A DNA stretch of 62,009 bases from Blautia sp. BIOML-A1 (GTDB lineage Bacteria > Bacillota > Clostridia > Lachnospirales > Lachnospiraceae), in assembly GCF_009883055.1 (NCBI RefSeq), contig NZ_WWVR01000014.1, positions 1 through 62,009 on the forward strand, in the 5' to 3' direction. This document shows positions 16,005 to 25,615 of the stretch, one piece after another (position 1 is the stretch's first letter; each line of letters begins with the position of its first letter). Position numbers and translations under genes: made by a program. The notes below the pieces were generated by a model. That model was not told the origin of the DNA. It saw only the letters and a list, made by a program, of their open reading frames with translations, and did no database searches.

Positions 16005-17990
16005 CTAGTATCCGTACATTTCATCTGAGGAAACTTCTTTTGTTTTGGCACCTTCTGCCACATCATCGCCATAAGGAAAAGCAATCTTGTCTTCTCTGGT
16101 GATTCCGCCTGTGATCAGAACACTATATCCACTGTTTACATTGCCACCCACTTTGAGAATCTGTTTCTTCAATGTTCCATTATCATCTTTGTATACATAA
16201 CTGATACCATTTTCTGTCCGGACAAATGCTTTATCCAGGACAATTCCATTGCTGACCACATTTCCTGCCAGCATAACTGTAAGCCAGTCATCATCCGATA
16301 CCTTTATGGAACTGTCTTCAATAGTTGCTGTATATTCATAATAAGAAGCATTCGGATTTCCACTGCCATAAGAAGAAGAATCACTTGAAACAGGATAGTC
16401 TGAAACATAGGATACTTTAGCATTAAACTCACCATTAGAGGTGGAGCACTTCAGTTCTGTTCCCTCCTGTATCTGATCCAGCATCAGTTCACTCACCGTT
16501 CCTCTGACATAATATCCCTCTTTACTTTTGACAGTCATAAAAGTATCTCCGTCAGAAGATGAGGTTATCGAATCTCCTACTTTCGCTATCACCCCATCCA
16601 ATTTACTATAAACGGTTTCTCTTTGAACCTTTTTCTCTAGTTTTCTGATATTCAGTTTACTTTCACGGATATCCAAAGTCAGGCTCTGTATCTTTGATTT
16701 CTGGATTTTAATTGCTTCATCTCTGGTAATGGATGCACTTCCTGCATCACCGCCATCTCCATCTCCGCCCGGATCATCCGGAAATTCCTCCTCATCATGG
16801 CTTGCACCATCCAATGTATATTCAATTTCTGAATCATTCTCTACCCGTTTATCCAGAAGATTCCCATCGATGAGATAATATCCAATACAGGATTCCTTTC
16901 GATTCTGGAAATCAGCAACCTGATTATCCTGATGGAATTCCAGCCGATACCAGTACCCATTCTTTCCGGCATCCCTTGTTCCGTCCTCATTAAACTGTGC
17001 CATCTTGTTCAGAAAGGATCCCTTGGCAATTACATATCCGTCTGATGAATCACACAGAAACACAAACGGATCATCCTTCGTGCCGGTTCCCGCGATTGGC
17101 TCTGTTTCATCATCCAGAACCTTCACAAACTGAGATTCTCCATCCATCAGTTTGTCCTTATTCTGATTTGGTTCCAGATCTATGATCTTAATATCATCTA
17201 CAAAATCTCCCTGCGACTGATCAGCTCCCGGAGTAGGAGTTAATTCTGCACCCGGTGTCAATGTTATATCCGGCACTTCTGTTGCTCCAGGTGTCTCCGT
17301 TGCTTCCGGAGTCGGTGTAGGTTCAGAATTATCTGAATCTGTATCATCAGAATTAAAATCCACTTCCGCTCCTGCATTTTCTTCGGAAACTGTCTCCTGC
17401 TGTGTATCTGTGAAATCTTCACTCAGAGCAGTTTCTTCCGGAATAGCTGCCGCTAGGATCGGATTCACCACAGCTGCCAGATAGATCCCGTTCAGCGAAC
17501 CGCCTGCAGATGCGAGATTATCCCCCGTGCTTTCTGTATCCGTATCTGATGTCGTACCTGTATCCAGTGCACCTTTATCTGCATCGCTCTCCTCAACAGG
17601 ACCTCCATTCTGAAGACTTGTCAGTCGCTTCTGGGCTTTGGCAAGATTCTGCTCCTGCTGTTCCTGTTTCAGTTTTGCGATCTTTAATTCCATCTGCACC
17701 AGTGTCATGTCAAAAGAAACCAGTTTGTCACCTTTTTTTACAGTATCTCCCTTAGATACATAAATATCCTGAACAATCATGTCCTTATCAATGCTGACAT
17801 TCTGAACTGCACTGGTGGCAATATTTCCTTCAAGGCTGGTATCATCTGTATAATACTGACTTGCCAGACTGTCCACACTCACAACAGACACTTCACTTTG
17901 ATGTGACTTCCTGTAATAAACTGCACCACCGACAGTACCGCCCGCTATCAGTGCAGCGATCAGAACGCCTATGATGATTTTTTTCTTCAT
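16005..17990 (-). CDS. MacA/HlyD-like adaptor protein with a large inserted domain
   Basis: Membrane-fusion adaptor with one N-terminal anchor (IIIGVLIAALIAGGTVGGAVYY), a split biotinyl-lipoyl domain (about 90-110 and after 465) and coiled-coil helices (KIAKLKQEQQEQNLAKAQKR; RESKLNIRKLEKKVQRE). Between the helices sits an unusual insertion of some 300 residues: a Ser/Asp/Glu-rich stretch, a TPEATETPG-type Pro/Thr linker and a globular part with several aromatics and two cysteines. Typical adaptors are 350-450 residues; this is 661. Its start overlaps the ATPase stop by four bases. It presumably links the transporter to the thick cell wall. Confidence 0.85.
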   Translation of the reverse strand: MKKKIIIGVLIAALIAGGTVGGAVYYRKSHQSEVSVVSVDSLASQYYTDDTSLEGNIATSAVQNVSIDKDMIVQDIYVSKGDTVKKGDKLVSFDMTLVQMELKIAKLKQEQQEQNLAKAQKRLTSLQNGGPVEESDADKGALDTGTTSDTDTESTGDNLASAGGSLNGIYLAAVVNPILAAAIPEETALSEDFTDTQQETVSEENAGAEVDFNSDDTDSDNSEPTPTPEATETPGATEVPDITLTPGAELTPTPGADQSQGDFVDDIKIIDLEPNQNKDKLMDGESQFVKVLDDETEPIAGTGTKDDPFVFLCDSSDGYVIAKGSFLNKMAQFNEDGTRDAGKNGYWYRLEFHQDNQVADFQNRKESCIGYYLIDGNLLDKRVENDSEIEYTLDGASHDEEEFPDDPGGDGDGGDAGSASITRDEAIKIQKSKIQSLTLDIRESKLNIRKLEKKVQRETVYSKLDGVIAKVGDSITSSSDGDTFMTVKSKEGYYVRGTVSELMLDQIQEGTELKCSTSNGEFNAKVSYVSDYPVSSDSSSYGSGNPNASYYEYTATIEDSSIKVSDDDWLTVMLAGNVVSNGIVLDKAFVRTENGISYVYKDDNGTLKKQILKVGGNVNSGYSVLITGGITREDKIAFPYGDDVAEGAKTKEVSSDEMYGY

Positions 17991-18667
17991 GAATTCACCT
18001 CTTTTTCCCTGAGTTCACCATCACGGATTGTTACTACACGCTTCGCATGTGCTGCAATTTCCGGATCATGAGTAATCATCAGGACTGTTACCCCCTCGTC
18101 ATTCAACTTCTGAAAAAGCTCCATGACCTGTGCCCCGGACTTGCTGTCCAGTGCTCCTGTAGGTTCGTCCGCCAGAAGCAGCTTCGGACTGTTTACTATC
18201 GCCCTCGCTATCGCAACTCTCTGCATCTGTCCACCGGAAAGCTGATTTGGTTTGAAATCCACTCTGTCTGCCAGCCCGACACGATCCAGTGCTTTGAGTG
18301 CTCTCTGTCTGCGCTCCTTCTTTGGGATTTTTGCATAATTCAGGGGGAGTTCTACATTTGCCGCTGCAGACTGTCTCGGAAGAAGGTGAAAACTCTGAAA
18401 AACAAATCCAATCTTATTCAGGCGGATATCTGACATATCATTTTCTGAACATCTGCCGATTTCCTGTCCGTCCAGAAAAAATTCTCCCTTCGTTGGCTTG
18501 TCCAGACATCCTATAATATTCATAAGTGTCGTCTTGCCTGAACCTGAAGGTCCCATAATTGCCACATATTCTCCCTCTTCCATAGAAAAATTAATATCCT
18601 TTAATACCGGAACGTTCATTTTGCCCTGCTGGTAATCCTTATAAATTCCCTTCAATTCCAAGATCAT
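17987..18667 (-). CDS. ABC transporter ATP-binding protein (MacB/LolD type)
   Basis: ATPase of the MacB family: Walker A GPSGSGKTT, Q-loop FQSFHLLP, signature LSGGQMQRVAIARA, Walker B LLLADEPTGALD and switch ITHDPE. The 226-residue length is the separate-ATPase form. The ATG overlaps the stop of the upstream adaptor by one base (TAATG) and its own stop overlaps the next start, so translation is coupled through the operon. Confidence 0.96.
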   Translation of the reverse strand: MILELKGIYKDYQQGKMNVPVLKDINFSMEEGEYVAIMGPSGSGKTTLMNIIGCLDKPTKGEFFLDGQEIGRCSENDMSDIRLNKIGFVFQSFHLLPRQSAAANVELPLNYAKIPKKERRQRALKALDRVGLADRVDFKPNQLSGGQMQRVAIARAIVNSPKLLLADEPTGALDSKSGAQVMELFQKLNDEGVTVLMITHDPEIAAHAKRVVTIRDGELREKEVNS

Positions 18668-20205
18668 TATTCTGCCTCCGTATCATCCTGTACCGGGACA
18701 AGATCTTCATCCGGAAAATCACCGTCCGTCATATCCGAATCGTCCTCCCAGCTTTCATCAGCTGTTTCCCAGTCATCTGCCGTATCATCATAATCATCTG
18801 TCACAGTTCCCGTATCACTCATCTCATAATCACTGATCTCAGTATCATCGGACGAATCATCTATATAGCCAACATCACCATCTTCTGTCGGCATCTCATC
18901 TGTCCCCATGTCGGAAATCGGATCCATATCTACCGTATCTGATCCGGAGTCAACTGCTTCTTCTCTGTTTTTGGTAGTTGCCATTCCTTCTTTGAGATTC
19001 TCTGATGGATAGGCGATATAGTCATCTTTCGTAAGTCCATCTGCAATCTCATGCTCACCTAATTCCTCATCATACTGTCCCAGGATCACGCTTCGCTTCT
19101 CAAGCTTCTTATCTTTTCCCATGGTCCATACATATGGCTGGTCCGTATCTGCATCTACAATGTACACTTCACTCAGCCACAGACCTGCCTTCTGCTCTTC
19201 CTGGCCTTCATCTTTCTCTATGTAAACATGCTGTCCGAGCATCAGTCCATCTGAAGAATCCAGTTCTACATAAAATGGATAAGTACTTGATGAGGTCTGT
19301 GAATCTCCACTTGCGTCCATCATGCCAAAATTGTAGCTGTTACTGTTGCTGTTAGACGTTGCACTGTCCTTGTCGATTGTTCCCATCGTTCCATGCCAGA
19401 TCTGACTGCTGTCTACCCTTGATCGGATAATCACAGGCTCCCCTTCTACAATACTCTGGATATTCAATTCGTTGACAGTCCCCTTGACTCTGTAAGAACC
19501 GGTACTCAAAATTGTAATAAACGCATTGCTGTTACTTCCACTGCTGCTATCTGAATAGGAAGACATATCATTATCACTGCTGTCGCTCATACTGTCTCCG
19601 TCATCCGTTGAAAGCTTGGAAGTATCAATCTTCTGAATCACGCCATCAATAGAACTTCTGACTTCTGTGTTTCCTGTTGCACTCTGCAGCTTATCAATTT
19701 CTGCCTGTTTGCTCTTCTGATTGTATTCATTTTTTTTGAGATTCATCTTGTTTGTCTCAATTTCAATTGTATAGGACAGCTGGTTGTCCTGAGATGCCTT
19801 TTTCTTTTCTTTTTCAAGAGTGGCAATCTGCTCATTCAGACTGGAAGCTTCATTCTTGAGACGATCCAGTTCCAGCTGTGCTTCCTCCAGGCTGTCCTGA
19901 ATACTGCTGAGATCATATTCAAATAAAAGCTGGCCTTTCTTGATCTGATCACCTGTTTTGACCTTGACTTCCTTGACACTTCTTCCATTCTCCAGCTCTA
20001 CTGAAACCGTTTCCTGCGGCTCCACGACGCCTGCATAGCGATTGGATACTCCGGAAGCCTCTCCGTTGATCTCACTGATCTGTGTTACATATACAGCATC
20101 TCCGCTGACTTCCTGCTGCCCAAACACACCTGTTTTCCAGCAGATTCCCGCTGTGCCCCCTCCTATTATCAGGATCCCCAAAAGGATCAGAATTCTTTTT
20201 TTCAT
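18667..20205 (-). CDS. HlyD/MacA-like adaptor protein, first gene of the export operon
   Basis: Adaptor with an N-terminal membrane anchor (ILILLGILIIGGGTAGIC), lipoyl half-motif (VKEVKVKTGDQIKKGQLL), a coiled-coil hairpin rich in Leu/Lys/Glu (about residues 100-170) and beta-barrel regions. The last 80-90 residues are a strongly acidic Asp/Glu/Ser tail. I start it at MKKRIL (20205), after AGGAGG; the frame is open upstream to 20403, but that part runs through a dispersed inverted repeat and does not look coding. Two adaptors in one operon may form a mixed hexamer with the second adaptor (inference). Confidence 0.88.
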   Translation of the reverse strand: MKKRILILLGILIIGGGTAGICWKTGVFGQQEVSGDAVYVTQISEINGEASGVSNRYAGVVEPQETVSVELENGRSVKEVKVKTGDQIKKGQLLFEYDLSSIQDSLEEAQLELDRLKNEASSLNEQIATLEKEKKKASQDNQLSYTIEIETNKMNLKKNEYNQKSKQAEIDKLQSATGNTEVRSSIDGVIQKIDTSKLSTDDGDSMSDSSDNDMSSYSDSSSGSNSNAFITILSTGSYRVKGTVNELNIQSIVEGEPVIIRSRVDSSQIWHGTMGTIDKDSATSNSNSNSYNFGMMDASGDSQTSSSTYPFYVELDSSDGLMLGQHVYIEKDEGQEEQKAGLWLSEVYIVDADTDQPYVWTMGKDKKLEKRSVILGQYDEELGEHEIADGLTKDDYIAYPSENLKEGMATTKNREEAVDSGSDTVDMDPISDMGTDEMPTEDGDVGYIDDSSDDTEISDYEMSDTGTVTDDYDDTADDWETADESWEDDSDMTDGDFPDEDLVPVQDDTEAE

Positions 20206-20266
20206 AATATGAAGTTTCCTCCTTACAGCCCTTTGTCCTCGGACATACTTATCAGTTTCTGTTCTT

Positions 20267-20383
20267 AACTGTTCAGTACCCTCATAGTTACTTCTGTTCT
20301 TAGTTTCTATATATATTACAGAATCCCTACGACGATTCTGTAACAGTAACTTTTTGTAACGGTCAGGATACTGAACAGTTACA
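20267..20383. repeat. Dispersed intergenic inverted repeat
   Basis: AACTGTTCAGTACCCTC (20267) faces GATACTGAACAGTTAC (ends 20383). The same GAGGGTACTGAACAGTTACG-like word recurs, degenerate, at 3485-3505 and 37215-37244. It lies upstream of the first adaptor gene. Confidence 0.6.
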
Positions 20384-20503
20384 ACTTTTTTCTTACCTAT
20401 CATATCAGATTGTACTCAAAAAAGAAAGTATTCCTCAAAATCAGTAAGATTTTCACATTTTTTTCACGTTTGCCTTCGTAAAGCAGAACAAAAACTCCAT
20501 TTT

Positions 20504-20532
20504 TTGACTTTTGGACTGCTTTTTGATAAAAT
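20504..20532 (+). promoter_or_regulatory. Promoter of the lipoprotein gene
   Basis: TTGACT (20504-20509) and TAAAAT (20527-20532) with a 17-base spacer, 34 bases ahead of the start codon on the plus strand. Confidence 0.65.
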
Positions 20533-20565
20533 ATACAAGAATATTTTTTGAAAGGAAAGATACTT

Positions 20566-21858
20566 ATGAAGATTGTCAAAAATCTGGTTTCTCTTTTCGT
20601 TTTTATCCTTGCAGTTGTCTGTCTTGGCGGCTGTTCCCACCTCGATAAAACCGATGTAAAAACAGTAATCAGCACTGAACTGAATCTCCTCAAGAATCTG
20701 GACCCTGACACTGCCCAGAAATATGTATCCTACAAAGAACTATTCCCTGATGCGACGAAAGAAACCACTCTGTCCAGGGAAATAAAAGAAGTTTTTTCGC
20801 TCTTCTTTCAGAATTTTGATTATCAGATCCTTGATATTGATGTCGATGAAAATAATAAAGAAGCCGTTGCAAAAGTAAAACTGACAACTATAGATGCAGA
20901 GACTTTAGCTTCAGATTACACAAAAGCCTCTCTCAAAGCTGCAGTTCTTAAAGCTGCCGGTTCTGTTTCTGATGATACAGAACAGACAACAGATTCTCTG
21001 GAAGACCGTTATGTCATTCTGGATGATCTTCTGAAACAAAATCAGTATGAAACTGTAGAAAAAGAATGTACTCTGACACTGACAAACAAAGGGACTTCCA
21101 AGCCGGAATGGGAAATTGTACGAACTCATTCTCTGGAAAATGATCTCGTCGGCGGTCTTATGACTTACCTGTCCGACAGTGATCTGATTCCCCCAGAAGA
21201 AACTCTGTCCATCTATTTAGATACTCTGAAAACCATGGACTCAACCCAAATGGGAAATTATCTTGGCCTGGAAAGTCTTTTAAACACTTCTGATTCTGCC
21301 AAGAATTCCATTGCTTCCGCCCTGGTCGAACAGGTACACAAATGTCTTGATTATCAGATTACCAGCTGCGATATACAGAGTTATAACGCTATTGTAACTG
21401 CAGAGGTCACAACCTTTGACAGTGCATCTATTCTTTCTGATTATCAGAACAGCCGTGATGCCTATCTTTCTTCTGTAGACGCTGTGATTGATGGTTCCTC
21501 CAAAAGATATGAACATTCTCTGGAGCTTCTTCTGGACAGCATCAACAACAATACCAGCACTGTTACTTCTTCTGTAACCTTCCACCTTTTCAATGATGGA
21601 GTTTCCTGGAAGTTACTTGAAAACAGCGAAGCACTCGGAAATGCCATATTCGGAACGCTCAGCACAACCCCTGTTCCCGCTGATCCTGACAGTGCCATCG
21701 AGGACGACGATGCCGAGCAGCTGACCATCGCTTCTGACAATGCAGCCACAGACAGTGAAGAAACGGATATCGAAAATCCTGACGATGACATCGATGCATC
21801 TGACAATGCCGATGAAGATAACATCGATGAGGAATCTGATGAATCCTATTACGAATAA
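20566..21858 (+). CDS. Lipoprotein with a duplicated domain (DUF5105-like)
   Basis: A secreted lipoprotein: lipid-attachment box LGGC at about residues 20-23 after a hydrophobic signal (LVSLFVFILAVVC). Two similar halves follow (about residues 28-180 and 195-360). Both start with a helix ending near a pair of aromatic residues, carry the pattern DYQI..DI, and end in a VTF/LTLTN strand; this looks like a tandem duplication. The last 65 residues are an acidic Asp/Glu tail. The start at 20566 is preferred over the extended frame because it gives a normal signal peptide. The function is unknown. It is the only sizeable intact gene on the plus strand in the core. Confidence 0.8.
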   Translation: MKIVKNLVSLFVFILAVVCLGGCSHLDKTDVKTVISTELNLLKNLDPDTAQKYVSYKELFPDATKETTLSREIKEVFSLFFQNFDYQILDIDVDENNKEAVAKVKLTTIDAETLASDYTKASLKAAVLKAAGSVSDDTEQTTDSLEDRYVILDDLLKQNQYETVEKECTLTLTNKGTSKPEWEIVRTHSLENDLVGGLMTYLSDSDLIPPEETLSIYLDTLKTMDSTQMGNYLGLESLLNTSDSAKNSIASALVEQVHKCLDYQITSCDIQSYNAIVTAEVTTFDSASILSDYQNSRDAYLSSVDAVIDGSSKRYEHSLELLLDSINNNTSTVTSSVTFHLFNDGVSWKLLENSEALGNAIFGTLSTTPVPADPDSAIEDDDAEQLTIASDNAATDSEETDIENPDDDIDASDNADEDNIDEESDESYYE

Positions 21859-21884
21859 ACTTATTAAATACAAACAACGCTACA

Positions 21885-21936
21885 CAAAAAACTCCTGCCA
21901 GATCTTTTTTGTTACATGTCCGGCAGGAGTTTTTGT
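21885..21936. terminator. Bidirectional terminator between the lipoprotein and aspS
   Basis: Stem AAACTCCTGCC / GGCAGGAGTTT with an A-run before and a T-run after it, between two convergent genes, so it serves both. Confidence 0.85.
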
Positions 21937-21939
21937 ATT

Positions 21940-23739
21940 TTATTCTTCAGATTTCTCCGGTGCTGTTTCCAGTCCCAGTTCTTCAAGCTGCTGCTCGCTT
22001 ACTCTGCTCGGTGACTCTGTCATCAGGCAGGAGGCATCTTTTACCTTCGGGAATGCGATAACGTCACGGATACTGTCAACTTTTGCCATCAGCATTACCA
22101 GACGGTCAAGTCCGTAAGCCAGTCCTGCGTGAGGCGGAACTCCGTATTTAAACGCATTCAGAAGGAAACCAAACTGATCATACGCCGCTTCTTTGGTAAA
22201 TCCAAGCATCTCAAACATTTTTTCCTGGATGTCATTCTGGTGGATTCGAACACTTCCTCCACCGATCTCATTACCATTCAGTACGATATCGTATGCTTTT
22301 GCACGAATCTTTCCAAGATCTCCACTCTCGATCAGTGGGATATCCTCGTCCATCAGCATAGTAAATGGATGATGCATTGCTGTATAACGGTTCTCTTCTT
22401 CGTTCCACTCAAGAAGTGGGAACTCTGTTACCCATACAAAACGATATTCATTCTTGTCAAGAAGTTCCATCTGTTTTGCAAGTTCTACACGGAGAGCTCC
22501 GAGAACATCATATACAACTTTGTTCTTATCTGCTGCAAAAAGAAGCAGGTCTCCCGGTTTACCTTCCATAGCCGCAACCAGGGCATCCATCTCTTCCTCG
22601 GTCATAAATTTTGCAAAGGAAGATTTACGTGTGCCATCTTCTGCAATCGCAATATAAGCAAGACCCTTTGCTCCATAAGTTTTGGCAAAATCAACCAGCT
22701 TGTCGATTTTCTTACGAGGCATGCTTCCCTGTCCTTCTGCATTGATACCACGAACGCTTCCGCCTGCTTCCAGTGCACCCTTGAATACAACAAATTCACA
22801 ATCTTTCACTACATCACTTACATCATGCAGTTCCATTCCAAAGCGCATATCCGGTTTATCAGAACCAAAACGATCCATTGCTTCCTGCCAGGTGATTCTC
22901 TGGATCGGAAGTTTAACATCTATATCAAGAACCTCTTTAAAGAGATATGCAAGATATCTTTCATTTACATCAATGACATCATCCACATCCACGAAAGAAA
23001 GCTCCATGTCGATCTGTGTAAATTCCGGCTGACGGTCTGCACGAAGATCCTCATCACGGAAGCAGCGTGCGATCTGAATATAACGATCATAGCCAGAACA
23101 CATCAGAAGCTGTTTGTAAAGCTGAGGAGACTGAGGCAGTCCGTAGAAAGAACCCGGATGGATTCTGGATGGAACAAGGTAATCTCTTGCACCTTCCGGC
23201 GTGCTCTTACCAAGCATCGGGGTTTCAACTTCAAGGAATCCCTCTTCTGTGAAGAATTTACGGGTCAGCATCATAACCTTGCTCTTCATCATCAGATTTC
23301 TCTGAAGATCCGGTCTTCTCAGGTCAAGATAACGATATTTCAGACGAATTTCGTCCTTTGTCTTGCTGTTCTCTTCGATCGGGAAAGGCGGAACATCAGA
23401 TTCTGCCAGGATACGAAGAGATTCTGCACGAAGTTCGATCTCACCGGTAGCAAGATTCTCATTCACTGCACCACCACGTTTCTCGACAGTACCAGTTACC
23501 GCAACTACAAATTCACTTCTCAGTTTACCGGCTTTCTCAAAGCCTTCCTGATCAATGCTTCCATTCTCAAAAATAATCTGCATGATTCCGGAACGGTCGC
23601 GAAGGTCAACAAAAACAAGACCACCTTTATTACGTGCTTTCTGCACCCATCCCATAAGGGTTACTTTGCTGCCGACCATATCCTTTGTCACTTCTGCACA
23701 TCGGCATGTTCTGTGCAGACCTTTCATACTTTCAGCCAT
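21940..23739 (-). CDS. aspS: Aspartyl-tRNA synthetase
   Basis: Class II synthetase. An N-terminal OB-fold (anticodon binding; VTLMGWVQKARNKGGLVFVD) is followed by the catalytic core with FRDEDLRADRQPEFTQID (motif 2), the bacterial GAD insertion domain, and motif 3 GLAYGLDRLVML. The 599-residue length is that of bacterial AspRS. It follows hisS by about 20 bases, the common hisS-aspS pair. A long plus-strand frame opposite is only its shadow. Confidence 0.98.
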   Translation of the reverse strand: MAESMKGLHRTCRCAEVTKDMVGSKVTLMGWVQKARNKGGLVFVDLRDRSGIMQIIFENGSIDQEGFEKAGKLRSEFVVAVTGTVEKRGGAVNENLATGEIELRAESLRILAESDVPPFPIEENSKTKDEIRLKYRYLDLRRPDLQRNLMMKSKVMMLTRKFFTEEGFLEVETPMLGKSTPEGARDYLVPSRIHPGSFYGLPQSPQLYKQLLMCSGYDRYIQIARCFRDEDLRADRQPEFTQIDMELSFVDVDDVIDVNERYLAYLFKEVLDIDVKLPIQRITWQEAMDRFGSDKPDMRFGMELHDVSDVVKDCEFVVFKGALEAGGSVRGINAEGQGSMPRKKIDKLVDFAKTYGAKGLAYIAIAEDGTRKSSFAKFMTEEEMDALVAAMEGKPGDLLLFAADKNKVVYDVLGALRVELAKQMELLDKNEYRFVWVTEFPLLEWNEEENRYTAMHHPFTMLMDEDIPLIESGDLGKIRAKAYDIVLNGNEIGGGSVRIHQNDIQEKMFEMLGFTKEAAYDQFGFLLNAFKYGVPPHAGLAYGLDRLVMLMAKVDSIRDVIAFPKVKDASCLMTESPSRVSEQQLEELGLETAPEKSEE

Positions 23740-23760
23740 GATTTTTCTCCTTTTGACGCA

Positions 23761-25011
23761 TTATTTATTAAAGAATTCTACAAAGTCTGTGTATCCTTCT
23801 GCTGTCATCTGTTCTTTCTGGAATTTTTTGTTTTTCTTCATAATAGAAATATTAACCTGAACACCACTCTTGCGTTCTTCTTCTGCCTGTTTCAGGATTG
23901 GAAGAAGCTTATCTGCCGGCATATTTTTCTCAATCAGATACGCTTTCTTTGCTGCACTGGTCGGAATCTCATATCCTCTTTCCAGAAGCAGCATAACAAT
24001 TCTCTCAAATCCGATAGAAAATCCACATGCAGATGTGTTCTGACCTGTAAACTTACCGATCATCTCGTCATAACGTCCACCGCCACCGACAGATCCTCCG
24101 AACTCATCCATAGCGATCTCGAAAATCGGACCTGTATAATAAGACATTCCGCGCACCAGAGTCGGGTCAAAGGAAATCCTGAAATCTGCATTCTTCACAG
24201 AGTCTACTGCTGTGATGATCGTCTCCAGATCTTCTGCAACCTTCGGATCCAGAACATCACTCAGTTTTTCCTTACAGTAACGAACACCCTCGATATCGGA
24301 TGTGATTTCTTTGAACATACCGAGGTATGTATCAATACTTTCTTTGCTGAACCCTTCTTTTTCAAGTTCTTCAGCAACGCCTTCAAGACCGATCTTATCC
24401 ATCTTGTCAAGAATGATAAATACAGTATCAAAGCTTTCCTCCGGGAAACCACTGTACTGTGCCATTGCCTTCAGGATCTTTCTGTCATTGATACGGATTG
24501 TAAAGTTATGGAAATCCAGTTTGCCAAGCAGTGTCGTTGTAGCCATGACAAGTTCAATCTCTGCAAGGTAGGTTGACTCTCCAAGGATGTCAATATCACA
24601 CTGCATAAACTGACGGAAACGTCCTCTCTGCGGACGATCAGCTCTCCATACATTTCCCATCTGCAATGCCTTAAATGGTGACGGAAGCTGACTTGCATTA
24701 TTAGAATAATATCTGGAAAGCGGTACAGTCAGATCATAGCGAAGTCCGGAATCTACCAGATCCGCTTCACACTCTGCTGTATCCAGTTTCAGTTTTTCTC
24801 CACGTTTCAGAATTTTGAAGATCAGTTTCTCATTTTCTCCACCCTGTTTGCTGCTGAGATTCTCAATATGCTCCACACACGGAGTTTCAATTGCTGTAAA
24901 TCCGAATTTTCCGTAAGTTTCACGGATCATATTCATCACATAATTACGGATTTCCATTTCCTTTGGTAAAATATCTTTCATACCGGTTACCGGTTTTTTC
25001 TTTAATGCCAT
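23761..25011 (-). CDS. hisS: Histidyl-tRNA synthetase
   Basis: Class II synthetase with motif 1 (GFTAIETPCVE), motif 2 (QMGNVWRADRPQRGRFRQF), the histidine-A signature RGMSYYTGPIFE and motif 3 (GFSIGFERIVMLL). The 416-residue length is normal, and the C-terminal anticodon-binding domain is short but complete. It is located between the HD-domain gene and aspS in the same operon. Confidence 0.97.
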   Translation of the reverse strand: MALKKKPVTGMKDILPKEMEIRNYVMNMIRETYGKFGFTAIETPCVEHIENLSSKQGGENEKLIFKILKRGEKLKLDTAECEADLVDSGLRYDLTVPLSRYYSNNASQLPSPFKALQMGNVWRADRPQRGRFRQFMQCDIDILGESTYLAEIELVMATTTLLGKLDFHNFTIRINDRKILKAMAQYSGFPEESFDTVFIILDKMDKIGLEGVAEELEKEGFSKESIDTYLGMFKEITSDIEGVRYCKEKLSDVLDPKVAEDLETIITAVDSVKNADFRISFDPTLVRGMSYYTGPIFEIAMDEFGGSVGGGGRYDEMIGKFTGQNTSACGFSIGFERIVMLLLERGYEIPTSAAKKAYLIEKNMPADKLLPILKQAEEERKSGVQVNISIMKKNKKFQKEQMTAEGYTDFVEFFNK

Positions 25012-25023
25012 GCTATCCTCCTG

Positions 25024-25590
25024 TTATTTGTTATTGTGTACCACTCTCTGAAATGCAAGAAAAACTTCCATATCAAAGTTTTTGATCTCATCGATCATAA
25101 GCTCTATCACCGTACTGATATCAAACGCCTTCCTGTAAGGTCGGTCTGAGATCAGTGCCGCATATACATCACAGACTCTCAAAATCCTGGCTCCTAATGG
25201 AATGCTGTCACCTGATAAATTTGACGGATATCCGGTACCGTCATAATTCTCATGATGATAGAGAATACTCTGCAGAACGATTTCCGAATAGTCCTGATCT
25301 CTCAGTTCTTCATAGCCAAGTGTCGAATGCATTCTGACATATTTCAGTTCCTCGATCAGAAGTGGATCCCTTTCCTGCCCGTTAATATATCCTGTAAGTT
25401 TCAGTTTGCCAATATCATGAAGCATTCCTGCAATGGCAAGCTGATAACAGAATTCTTCTTCCTGCCCCAGTTCCTTTGCCACCGCATACGCAAGATTACT
25501 GACAGCAATTCCGTGATTCAGTTCGGCAGACAGGTCAAATTCCAGAAGTCTGTCTGTGGACTTTATCTCTTCTTTTTGCGTCACTTCCAA
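25024..25590 (-). CDS. HD (HDIG-type) phosphohydrolase domain protein
   Basis: A 188-residue metal-dependent phosphohydrolase. AGMLHDIGKLKLTGYI carries the HD pair and HDIGK motif; downstream histidines are in MHSTLGYEEL and YHHENYDGTGYP, the pattern of HD-GYP cyclic-di-GMP phosphodiesterases. No sensor or output domain is attached. It sits between hemZ and hisS; the substrate (cyclic dinucleotide or nucleotide) is not certain. Confidence 0.82.
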   Translation of the reverse strand: MEVTQKEEIKSTDRLLEFDLSAELNHGIAVSNLAYAVAKELGQEEEFCYQLAIAGMLHDIGKLKLTGYINGQERDPLLIEELKYVRMHSTLGYEELRDQDYSEIVLQSILYHHENYDGTGYPSNLSGDSIPLGARILRVCDVYAALISDRPYRKAFDISTVIELMIDEIKNFDMEVFLAFQRVVHNNK

Positions 25591-25615
25591 CGTATATACC
25601 TCCTGTCACTGTTCA

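Noticed and set aside
20206..20403. 66-residue N-terminal extension of the first adaptor
   Set aside because: It lies in the dispersed repeat, has no ribosome site, and would bury the membrane anchor; the start at 20205 is better.
22129..24576. 815-codon open frame on the plus strand
   Set aside because: It runs opposite aspS and hisS, has a composition typical of a reversed gene (many Cys, His, Phe) and no ribosome site or domain; it is a shadow.
21940..25011. T-box elements for aspS and hisS
   Set aside because: No specifier hairpin or TGGNACC-type antiterminator is visible; both genes follow others at short distances.
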